Source: Tetracentron sinense (lineage: Eukaryota; Streptophyta; Magnoliopsida; Trochodendrales; Trochodendraceae). Taken from it: a stretch of 64,000 nucleotides of DNA. Positions 1 through 9,400 of the stretch are shown here, piece after piece. Each line of letters begins with the position of its first letter. The first letter of the stretch is position 1. The stretch is taken from contig CM026555.1 of assembly GCA_015143295.1 (NCBI GenBank), positions 744,001-808,000 on the forward strand, written 5' to 3'. A program made the translations under genes and the position numbers. The notes under the pieces are model-generated. The model saw nothing but the letters and a program-made list of their open reading frames with translations. It was not told where the DNA came from and did not search any database.

Positions 1-1330
1 TGGATTGAATGGAGGAAGGGAAATATTATGGAGGATTGTGATGAATGTATGGATGTGTATGTTTGGGTTGTGTGGACGGATGATGGTGGGATGGAATGTT
101 AAGAATGGGAAATGACAAAGTATCCATAATTAACGCACTCTAGATGTTTGTTGAAATGTCTAAGAATGTTAAATATTAGTATGATGCTTTTGATTATCAA
201 GAAATTAAGTTAGAATATCATTGCCTTTTAATAAATTATGCTCTATGTACTTGTATGGTGATCGATATTCGAGTAGGCCAAACCTTATAGGAAAATCCTC
301 CACGTTGGGAATTCTCTAACTAGGGAGATGTAACATAGCAGAGTTTCCTAATAGAAGATTAGAATTTAAGGGATGACTTATTTGAATTCCAATCACGACA
401 CTCAAGCACACGTGCACTCGCATGGTAAGTATTCAAGTCTCAGGAGTCCACTTGTCTCACAAGCATGTATGCATTGGATACGAACATGTTACGAATTATG
501 CCATGAAAGAATGATCCCCCACTACAAACATCCACTCTATGCGTTATCGCACTCATGTTATGCTATGAAAGAATAATCCCCTATTACGAACATCCACTCT
601 ACGCGTTGTCGAATACTATGAATTATGTGTTGCCGGGACAAAACACTATGAATTATGCGTTGACGGGACAAACACACTATGAATCATGCATGTATGAGTC
701 TAGGCATATGTTAAGGCGAGTTCATGGATAAGAGTTGCACAAGTACACGAGTCAAGATGATGTTATGACGTATTATATGCTCCTCACTTTGATTATGCCT
801 ATTCTACATGAAATTATTATGAGTAAGCTTAGATAAACAATATTGTTATTGTTCATGCTATCTTATGTTGTTGTTAGTTTGTTTATCCACTGAGTATTCC
901 AAACTCAGTCGACCTGTCATTGTCTTCAGGTTTAGGAGAAGAGGCGTGGGCCGAGGAGGTGTACGCCGAAGAGGAGAGAGGAGGTGAGCTTCCTGAGTAA
1001 GAGGCCAAGGATTTTGTCAGTCATCCCTATTGAGTAGTTTTAGTATTTCTTTTTGGGCAAGATGTTTATATTGGACTTTTTGACTTTTATTGATGTTGCC
1101 TTAGTTGTTTTACCCTACTGATGGTTTTAGACTATTTCGTTTATGAGGAGCTATGATGTGTGGACTATCATTGTACAGGATGGTTTGACTTGTTATGATC
1201 GAAATTTTATTATCCTCATTTTTGGAGACTGGTGTCAGTACGCCTAGTCTGTATGGATTTTAAGCAGGTTAAGGAAATGTGATGATTCCAAGGTCCTATC
1301 TTAGCCTTGTAGGATTTTGGGGTTGTTACA
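1..1330 (+). repeat. 5' LTR (3' part) of the gypsy element
   Basis: The sequence ends GGGTTGTTACA at 1330, matching as a short inverted end the TGTAATGACC start of the 3' LTR at 7931. The LTR start lies upstream of the window, so the LTR is longer than 1.33 kb. It contains internal direct repeats: two units of about 77 bp between roughly 497 and 620 (reading ATGCTATGAAAGAAT...), and three roughly 30-bp units around 612-690 built on ACTATGAATTATGCGTTG. No coding sequence was seen. Confidence 0.65.
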
Positions 1331-1355
1331 TAACCAGCCTGACTTGACATAGGTT

Positions 1356-2393
1356 TTGAGGTTCATTGCCCAAACAATGGCACTCCTTACAGCCAAGCAA
1401 CCTGTTGTAGCTGCACCTGAACATGTGGAAGTACATGTACTACCATCACCTCCTCCTCCGATACATCATACTGTAGGAATTGAAGCTTTTAGGAGACTGA
1501 GACCCTCAATGTTTTATGGTACCACTGATCCAATGGTAGCTGAATCATGGATCATGCAATTGGAGAAGATTTTTAGGGTGCTCCGATGTATAGATGAACA
1601 GATGGTTGATTGAGCTGCATTTGTTATGGAATGAGAAGCAGAGCATTGGTGGAGAGCTACGGTAAGACAGAGAGACATCACATGGACAAGACAACCATGG
1701 ACATGGGCAGAATTCTTGGACTTATTTTCTAAGCAGTATTTTCCAGCCTTTGTCAAGGAACAGAAAGAAATTGAGTTCCTCACCTTGGAACATGGAGAGA
1801 TGACAGTGGTAGAATATGAAGAGAAGTTTACTGAACTATCTCGATTTGTACCTCAACTGATCTCGAATAAGAATATGAAGGTTAGAAAGTTCGAAAGAGG
1901 TCTAAGGGCATTCATCAGAGACAAGGTTTCTATACTACAGTTAGGAACTTTTGGAGAGATAGTGAATAAGGCTAAGATAACCGAGAAGAATTCTGAGGAG
2001 TTCTTCAAGATGAGGGACAACAACCTAAGGGACACGAAAATGGTTAGAGGCCAGACCAATGGGCTAGTACAACCAGAGAAGAGGGCCAGGCCTGCCCCAT
2101 ATCCGGTTACAAGGCCAGTGCAGAATACTCAGAGGCCTACACCTGCCTCTTGCCCTACCACGACCACAGCATCAGTCAATCATCCTGCCCAGCCTACTCC
2201 TCCAGTAGTGTTCGAGATTTGTGTTCATTGTGGGAGAAAGCACAAGATTGGGGAATGCCGCACTCTCACTGGCGAATGTTTTCAGTGCGGTGAGCTGGGA
2301 CATCAGATTAAGGACTACCCTCAACGGTCACAGCAGGCAACTCAGCAGTCCCAGATGCAAGGAAACAGGCCTCCAGCTAGGCAGGCACCATAG
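1356..2393 (+). pseudogene. gypsy gag (nucleocapsid) pseudogene
   Basis: One reading frame runs through this interval with two early in-frame TGA codons (at 1611 and shortly after). The segment from about 1716 to 2393 resembles the retrotransposon gag domain (LFSKQYFP, then EYEEKFTELSRF). A zinc-knuckle-like run CFQCGELGH lies near the end. The fourth ligand of the CCHC knuckle appears to be lost: the position expected to be Cys reads Tyr in KDYPQ. The frame continues past a TAG at 2391, where a Gln codon is expected, towards the protease. Gag would package the element's RNA in virus-like particles; this copy is broken. Confidence 0.8.
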
Positions 2394-2675
2394 CAAAAGC
2401 CTCCTCTAGCGCCAAAGACTCAATAGGCTCCTCAGCCCCTCGTGAGAATACTCAAGGGAGAGTCTTTGTCATCTCAGAGCAGGATGCTCTAGCCTCAGAT
2501 GATGTGGTCCAAGGTACATATGACTTATAATTTAATTAAGTAAAAATAATTGCATGTTGAAAATTGATTGTGTGATGTTGTACTTGTAGAAACAGAATAT
2601 CATACATGTATATATGGGCGTCATATACGTTGTATGAATTAGATTATGATATACTAAATTAACACTTAGTTATTT

Positions 2676-2827
2676 ATGAACTCAGGATCACTATTGATAA
2701 ACAACTGTCTAGCACACGTACTGATTGACACGGGATCAACGCACTCTTTCGTCACACCTAGGTTTGCCGAAGGTTTTCCATCAGGGTCGAGTCGGCTAGA
2801 TAGTGAGTTGTTCATTGCCACTCCCCT
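2676..2827 (+). pseudogene. gypsy aspartic protease, 5' part, split by a solo LTR
   Basis: The frame reads VLIDTGSTHSFV, the D-T/S-G active site of retroelement aspartic proteases. Coding similarity stops at 2827 where the solo LTR begins, and resumes at about 4714 (LGSSIITSEVYN, then LPADLIVLNF) with a stop where a Leu/Met-Asp region would be expected. The 2510-2675 stretch just upstream is AT-rich, reads poorly in all frames, and separates gag from protease. Confidence 0.75.
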
Positions 2828-4188
2828 TGTCACGACCCAAAATACCCCTAAGGAGTTAGAGATACTTTGACCCGTGACCGCCGTATCATACCTCTCATAT
2901 GATACATAAGGCACGCATAGAAACCTATCAGAGTACACAGACATACATAGCGGAAATGATTTACAATGCATAGCGAAAGCCAAAATATAACTGAACATAG
3001 CAGAAGCCAAAAATACATAACTAAATACTCCTATTACTCGGTCCAAGTTTGAACCAACAAAATACAACTGTATATGAATCCAAAATGTGGAGTGGACAAG
3101 TCCCACTCTCACTTAACAATTATCATATTATGCTAAGTCTGTCAACAAAAGTCAAAGTCACGACGCCTATCTAATGAGCCATCATCCTGATAGTGGTCCA
3201 TAGAAGGCTTCGGGTCGAAGTACTCTTCCTCTACCCAAGGCTCCGTACCACATAAGTCGAATGGTACCCAAGCACCTGCCGATGATAACAAATATCGGCT
3301 AAGCGTAGAATACTTAGCATATACAAACTACTAACAATAAAGCAATAATAGTATAGAGCATGCGAAACATGGAGAATGAAATCCTTAAAACATGTCAAAG
3401 CGTGGAAACCGTAAAATAACACATATGATAAAATCCGAACCCAAAACCGTGTGAGTCAAGCGATAATCATAGCCTTGTGAGTTCTTAGAGTTCCTTAGAG
3501 TCATTTATGATCGGTAGAGACATAGAGCAAAACCATAGAGCAAATACCATAGAGCCAATACCATAGAGATCTTAGAGCAATTTCATTTATGATCCTTTTG
3601 AGCTTGTGAGACGATCTTAGACATTATGATAGACTTCTTGTGAGTATATCATGATCCTTTTGAGCTTGTGAACCGATCTTAGAGATATCATAGAGTTGCT
3701 TAGAATCATTCATATAAGTCATTTATTCAAAACCCTTTTCATACTTTGAGAAATCCATGGGAAAACCTCGGTTCATTCGAGACATGCGAACATATGAGCA
3801 TATGAGAGTATTAGCATGTTTAAACACCCAAAAACCCTTAGAGGTATTTACACAAACAAATAGAGTACATAATAGTAATAGCTTACATCCAAGTATAAAA
3901 ATAACCTTTCACTCCATAACAAATCAAAGCTTATAGTATAGAATGAGAAAAACATATATTAGCTAGTAGTATCACTAGATTGGGAGTAGAGTGTATCTAC
4001 CTTGGTGAAATCAGTGATTTTGACTCCAAAAGCTTGGAACACGTGAAAAACTTCAAGTTCTTTGATAAGAAACACCAAAGGAAGGAAGGACTTGATCTCT
4101 CCTTCAAGCTTGAGCAATAACCTAGTTTCTCTCCTTCTTCTCCTCTCAAATCTCTCTCAAAATAGTGTATTAAGGGCACGAACAAGCC

Positions 4189-4195
4189 TTATATA
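4189..4195 (-). promoter_or_regulatory. TATA box of the solo LTR
   Basis: TATATAAGG on the minus strand lies inside the LTR, with the CGATCGGT repeat array directly upstream (4250-4490) and an untranslated-leader-like AGAGAG-rich run downstream. Together these set the LTR's orientation. Confidence 0.55.
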
Positions 4196-4249
4196 GGCAA
4201 AGGGATAGTGGCTAAAGTCTTAAACACCCTTAATGAAGAAAATCTGCAT

Positions 4250-4490
4250 ATAACCGATCGATTGGTGGTACAGACCGAGCGATCGGTGGCTGACCGAGCG
4301 ATCGGTGGTTTCAACAGAGCGATCGGTTGAAAACACCCTCTCTGGAATTTTTTCTCTTACAAATTAGTTAACCACTCGATAGCTACCAAGCGATCGGTTT
4401 AAGACGGTCGATCGGAGGTTATCACCGAGCGATCGGTAGATGACCGGTCGATCGGTGGTTATCACCGAGCGATCGGTGATCCCCTGTTTT
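4250..4490 (-). repeat. array of CGATCG-centred repeats in the U3 of the solo LTR
   Basis: The unit, seen on the plus strand, is ACCGAGCGATCGGTGGT with variants (GGTCGATCGGAGG, CAGAGCGATCGGTTG). The core CGATCG is self-complementary. At least seven copies are spaced about 20-45 bp apart, with a 60-bp gap in the middle. Confidence 0.7.
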
Positions 4491-4999
4491 ACTGCAAAAC
4501 CCTATTTTCACTACTTTAGACCTTTCCAATCCTATTTCCAACACCTTTAGTGCTTAAAACACACTCTTTAAGGATATGTAGACTTATTAGAACATGCACG
4601 CCATAAATCCAAACACGTATATTAACATAAGGCTCATTAATGTACAAAACCACACTTGAGCACTATTTACACACTATTCACCACTTAGTGAAATGCGGAT
4701 TTGGGGTTCTACACCCCTTGGTAGCTCAATCATCACAAGTGAGGTGTACAACGCCTGTATTGTCCGTGTAGGGCAGCACGACTTACCAGCGGATCTGATA
4801 GTACTCAACTTCTAGGATTTTAATGTAATTCTGGGAATCAACCTTCCATGGGAATGTAGACTGCTTTGAGAAGAGAGTTGATTTCAAACCAATCAATGGA
4901 AATCCTTTCCATTTTCGGGGATTGAGGAAAAAGGACCTTGCCCGGTTTGTGGCATTGAGCATTACTACCTTAGAAATGCCGTAATCAGTAAACATTTCA

Positions 5000-6330
5000 G
5001 TGGTTAGTGAATTCATAGACGTATTTCTAGAAGAACTACTAGGCCTACCACCAGACCGAGAAGTAGAGTTCATGATAGACTTAGCCCCCGGAACAGCACC
5101 AGTATCAAGAGCACCTTATATGATGGCTCCAGCTGAATTAAAAGAATTGAAGGAACAAATTGAAGAATTGCTTCACAATGGTTTTATCCCACCAAGTGTA
5201 TCACCATGGGGAGCTCTAGTACTTTTTGTGAAGAAGAAGGACAGAACGATGAGAATGTGCATCGATTATAGTTAATTGAACAAGTTCACCATAAAGAATA
5301 AATATCCTCTACCAAGAATAGATGACCTATTTGATCAATTGCAAGGGGCAAAATTCTTTTCCAAAATTGACTTAAGGTTAGGATATCATCAGTTGAAAAT
5401 TAGATCTGAAGATATTCCTAAGTCGGCATTTAGGACAAGATATGAACATTACGAATTCTTGGTGATGTCATTCAGATTAACAAATACACTTGCAGTATTT
5501 ATGGATTTGATGAACAGGGTGTTCAAACCAGCCCTTGATAGTTATGTCATAGTCTTTGTTGATGATACTCTGGTGTATTCCAAGACTAGGGAGGATCATG
5601 ACCAACACCTTCGGATCATGCTTGAGACCTTGAGAGAGCATAGGTTGTATGCTAAACTGAGTAAGTGTGAATTTTGGTTTGAGAAAGTAGCATTCTTAGG
5701 CCACATGGTTTCTAGGGATGGAATTTCAGTGGATCCGACGAAAATTGAAGCTGTATCAAATTGAAAGAGGCCGAAGAGTGTGATAGAAATAAGAAGTTTC
5801 CTAGGCCTTGCTGGGTATTACAGAAGGTTTGTAGAAGGAATTTCGAGCTTGGCAGCACCACTCACCTACTTGACTAATAAGAATGCCAAGTTCACTTGGA
5901 ATGAGAAGTGCGAAGAAAGCTTCTTAGAGTTGAAGAAGCGCCTCACCATAGCACCCATCCTTACAATCCCAACGGGTAGTGGAGGATTTGTAGTGTATAA
6001 CGATGCTTCTCATGTGGGTTTAGGTTGTGTCCTGATGCAGCGTAGGAAAGTTATCGCTTATACTTCCCGGTAATTGAAAGATCATGAGAGGAATTATCTT
6101 ACTCACAACTTGGAACTGGCAACAGTTATTTTCGTTCTTAAGATCTTAAGACATTATTTGTATGGTGAGCAATTTGAGGTGTTCACGGACCATAAAAGTC
6201 TCAAGTATTTATTTTCACAAAAAGAGCATAATTTGAGACAGCGCCGTTGGGTAGAATTTTTGAAGGATTATGATTACTCGATTTAGTATCATCCCAGAAA
6301 AGCAAATGTAGTAGCTGATGCACTTAGCAG
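5000..6330 (+). pseudogene. gypsy reverse transcriptase and RNase H pseudogene
   Basis: A single frame interrupted by stops encodes the RT fingers and palm ([36 protein letters not shown]), the catalytic box FVDD at about 5555-5566 (YVDD/FVDD is usual), the thumb/connection (RSFLGLAGYYRRFV) and an RNase H region ([29 protein letters not shown]). Premature stops fall at 5273 (TAA where Gln is expected), 5762 (TGA for Trp), 6071 (TAA for Gln) and 6284 (TAG for Gln). Expected residues are inferred from family context. The frame itself is almost free of indels, so decay has been by point mutation. Confidence 0.88.
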
Positions 6331-6343
6331 AAGGCCCTCCGGT

Positions 6344-7890
6344 TTGATTGCACACCTAATGGTCAAGGAGTGGAAATTGTTGGAAGACATGTCTAACAAC
6401 GAAACGAGCTTCAGTGTTTACCACGGTAGAGTATTAATGGCTAACATCTCAGTCAGACCATATATTCGGGCTAGAATTAAAGAGTTGCAGGGGTCAGATG
6501 AAGAACTCTTAGCCTGTCGAGCTAAATCCTTGGAAATTGGGCAGGAAGATTTCTCTATGAATGTGAATGGAGCTATAACCTTCAGGGGTAGACTTTGTAT
6601 ACCAGCAAATGAAGAGTTAAGGCGTGAAATTTTAGATGAAGCACACAGATCTAAATATATAGTTCATCCCAGAGGTACCAAGATGTACCAAAATCTCAAA
6701 TAACATTTTTGGTGGAAGAACATGAAAAGAGATGTGGCTACACACGTGTCCAAATGTTTGGTGTGTCAGCAAGTCAAGGCTGAACACAAGAGACCAGTCG
6801 GATTACTACAGTCTCTTCCCATTCCCGAGTAGAAGTGGGAAAATATATCCATGGACTTTATTGTAGGGTTACCAAGGACATCTAAGAATTTCGATGCAAT
6901 TTGGGTCATAGTGGATCGTTTAACTAAGTCAGCTCACTTTCTTCCTTATCGAACCACTTATAACTCTAACAAACTGGCAGAATTATATTTAAAGGAAGTA
7001 GTTCGATTACATGGAGTACCGGTCAGTATCGTTTCCGATAGAGATACCAAGTTTACATCAAGATTCTAGAAGAGCTTTCAACAAGCCATGAGGTCTTAAC
7101 TGGATTTTAGCACAGCATTTCACCCACAGACAGATGGTCAGACAGAGAGGGTAAATCAGATCATTGAGGATATGCTTCGGTCATGTATGCTAGACTTCCA
7201 GGGCAGTTGAGATGAACATTTGTCACTGGTCAAGTTTGCTTATAATAATAGCTACTAGGTTAGTATCCAAATGGATCCTTTTGAAGTATTATATGGTAGG
7301 AGTTGTAGGTCTCCTCTTTGTTGGGATGAAGTAGGGGAGAGGAAACTTCTAAGCCCCAAGTTGGTTGAGTAGACTACAGACAAGGTTAATTTGATTAGGG
7401 AAAGGTTGAAGACTACTCAGAGTAGGCAGAAAAGTTAAGCAAACACCAGAAGAAGAGATTTAGAATTTCAAGTTGGAGATCAGGTCTTTATCAAGATATC
7501 TCTTACTAAAGGAATAATGAGATTTGGGAAGCAGGACAAATTAAGTCCAAGGTATGTTGGACCATTTGAAATCATCAGAAGGGTAAGAGAAGTAGCATAC
7601 CGGGTCACTTTACCTCCTCATATGGCAGCAATCCATAATGTCTTCCATGTATCCATGCTGAGAAAATGCATTTTAGACCTGTCTCATGTCATTGACTTGG
7701 AACCACTAGAAGTTCAAGAAGATCTTACGGTGATTGAACCAGTCCAAATTCTGGATCAAAAGGAGCATGTCTTACGAAAGAAGACCATCCGTTTTGTCCT
7801 CCTACGTTGGCAACACCACTCCAACGAAGAAGCTAAATCGGAAAGATAGGATGAGGTTCGAGAAAAGTATCCCCACCTGTTCGACTAAGG
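6344..7890 (+). pseudogene. gypsy integrase with C-terminal chromodomain-like region, pseudogene
   Basis: The frame shows an HHCC-type zinc region (SKYIVHP, then KCLVCQQVK at about 6750-6775), the catalytic core with the first Asp in SMDFIVGLP (6851), the second Asp in VSDRDTKF (about 7033), and the Glu in [13 protein letters not shown] (about 7140-7175). A GPFEIIRRV-type C-terminal fold (about 7550) is followed by a chromodomain-like tail (EPVQILDQKEHVLR, ending KYPHLFD at 7887). Several stops interrupt it: TAA at 6701, TAG at 6830, TAG at 7067 and more to 7440. The last open piece, 7517-7849, ends at a TAG. A chromodomain would tether integration to modified histones. Confidence 0.85.
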
Positions 7891-7930
7891 TATGAAATTT
7901 CGAGGACGAAATTATTTTAAGGGGGGAGGA

Positions 7931-9209
7931 TGTAATGACCTGCATTAAATTTACTTATCTTCATGATTTTATGAGTTAATTCCCTACATAAATGTGCTTA
8001 AATTAAACGTCAATTCTAGGAGAAATCAATGTATTAAAAACCTTGATTAAGAAAACTCATTTAATTCATTCAATTTAGTGAATTTTTAAAAATAAATTGC
8101 ATGAATTAAAAGAGGAAGAAAAAGTAGCAAAAGCCCGACACCGGCAATCGATCGCCCGACGCGGAGATTTTTGCCGTGTTGCGCGATTTTGCGAGTTTTT
8201 AACTCTCTAGGGTCTCCAAACTCTATAAATAACCCTCCTACTCAAGAATTAGGGTTCCTATATGCTTCTAAACCTAAAAGAGAGGAAATTGAGGGTTTTT
8301 CTGAGAGATCAAAAGGGGGAAACTGAAAGAGCTCAAAGATTGGAGTAGGAAAATGAGAAAGGAGGCTTGGAGATCGATATAGAACCCTATAAGCAAGCGA
8401 TAGATCGTAGGAAAGCGATAAAGGGAGGTAAATAACAACCCTAGTCTTCAATATTTTGAACATTAACCTAAAAGATGGATTGAAAGAAGTAGACCTAAGT
8501 AAGAACATGAAAGTAAATAGGATGTGAAAAACTTTGATTTGATTCTTATCTTATTATTTATGGATTTGTTAAAATAGGATGTGAAGAATCATGGTTTTTA
8601 TTCCTATCTCATTATTTATGGATTTATTAAAATAGGATGTGAAGAACCATGATCCAACTCTTGTCTTACTATTTATGGATTTGTTAAAATAGGATGTGAA
8701 GAACCATGATTTTTATTTCTATCTCATTATTTATGGATTTATTAAAATAGGATGTGAAGAACCATGATCCGATTCTTGTCTTATTATTTATGGATTTGTT
8801 AAAATAGGATGTGAAGAACCATGATATTTATTCCTATCTCATTATTTATGGATTTATTAAAATAGGATGTGAAGAACCATATTCGATTCCTATCTTATTA
8901 TTTATGGATTTGTTAAATTAGAATGTGAAGAATATGTTAAAATTATTTATGATTCAACGAAGGATTGGAAAATTTTATTGAAGTGTATGGATGATTAAGG
9001 AAAATGGATGGAATTAAATTGATAAATTATTATGGGATTTTAACCGTATGTGAGTTGATTTATATTTATAATTCATGAAAATTCTGATTTATGAATGGTG
9101 TTATAATTAGGATGTTGATCTAGATTTAAACAGAAAGGGAATGTTGATACTTACATTAAATCGTGATTTAGGTGTGCTTTGATATAAATTATGATTTTAT
9201 ATTGCGAAT
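7931..9209 (+). repeat. 3' LTR of the gypsy element, truncated by the Tat-like LTR
   Basis: It starts TGTAATGACCTGC directly after the polypurine tract AAGGGGGGAGGA (7919-7930). A TATA box (TATAAATA, 8224-8231) precedes a leader-like stretch. The end is not present: at 9210 a new LTR start TGTAAGCACCC begins. A 57/58-bp tandem array (8519-8930) sits downstream of the TATA, in R/U5 or later. Confidence 0.8.
8519..8930 (+). repeat. tandem array of alternating 57- and 58-bp units
   Basis: AGGATGTGAA recurs at 8519, 8576, 8634, 8691, 8749, 8806 and 8864, with a diverged copy at about 8919. Spacings alternate 57, 58, 57, 58, 57, 58. Two monomer types alternate: one carries TTGTCTTATTATTTATGGATTTGTT-type sequence and the other TTCCTATCTCATTATTTATGGATTTATT-type. 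The array is therefore a higher-order repeat of 115 bp, about 3.5 copies. Confidence 0.85.
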
Positions 9210-9334
9210 TGTAAGCACCCAATTTTTACACCCCTTCTAACCATGGTTAAGTGTTCTTAACCATGGTTAAACCCTCAGTTTGATCCACCTAGTAGACCCA
9301 AGGTATAACCCTAGTAGACCCGAGGTATAACCCT

Positions 9335-9400
9335 AGCCTAGCCCTAGCCCTAGCCCTAGCCCTAGCCCTAGCCCTAGCCCTAGCCCTAGCCCTAGCCGTA
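9335..9400 (+). repeat. (CCCTAG)n microsatellite
   Basis: About ten near-perfect CCCTAG hexamers, degenerating at both ends. It differs from the usual plant telomere unit CCCTAAA by length and sequence, and it lies inside an LTR. Confidence 0.9.

Larger units (their letters stand above)
2828..4713 (-). mobile_element. solo LTR of a second, gypsy-type LTR retrotransposon inserted in the protease
   Basis: The 1,886-bp insert begins TGTCACGACCC and ends GGTTCTACA, with the 5-bp target duplication CCCCT on both sides (2823-2827 and 4714-4718). No internal domain is present, so this is a solo LTR left by LTR-LTR recombination. A TATA box TATATAA on the minus strand (4189-4195), followed by a pyrimidine/purine-rich leader, suggests that it is transcribed on the minus strand, giving LTR ends TGTAGAACCCC...GGGTCGTGACA. 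Upstream of that TATA, 4250-4490 holds about seven repeats of a GAGCGATCGGT unit. A second low-complexity set built on CATAGAGC lies at 3520-3620. Confidence 0.85.
1..9209 (+). mobile_element. Ty3/gypsy chromovirus (Tekay/Del-like), decayed, cut at both ends of the view
   Basis: Order along the plus strand is 5' LTR (partial, its start lies before the window), gag, protease, reverse transcriptase, RNase H, integrase, a chromodomain-like C-terminus, polypurine tract (7918-7930), then the 3' LTR starting TGTAATGACC at 7931. The PR-RT-RH-IN order is the Ty3/gypsy order, and the C-terminal chromodomain-like stretch points to a chromovirus of the Tekay/Del type. The copy is dead: gag-pol carries more than a dozen in-frame stops, protease is split by a solo LTR at 2828-4713, and the 3' LTR is truncated by a second LTR element starting at 9210. 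The lineage name is inferred from domain order and recalled motifs, not from a tree. Confidence 0.88.

Noticed and set aside
2666..3112. 148-aa minus-strand ORF
   Set aside because: Spans the junction between the protease and the solo LTR, so it cannot be an old gene.
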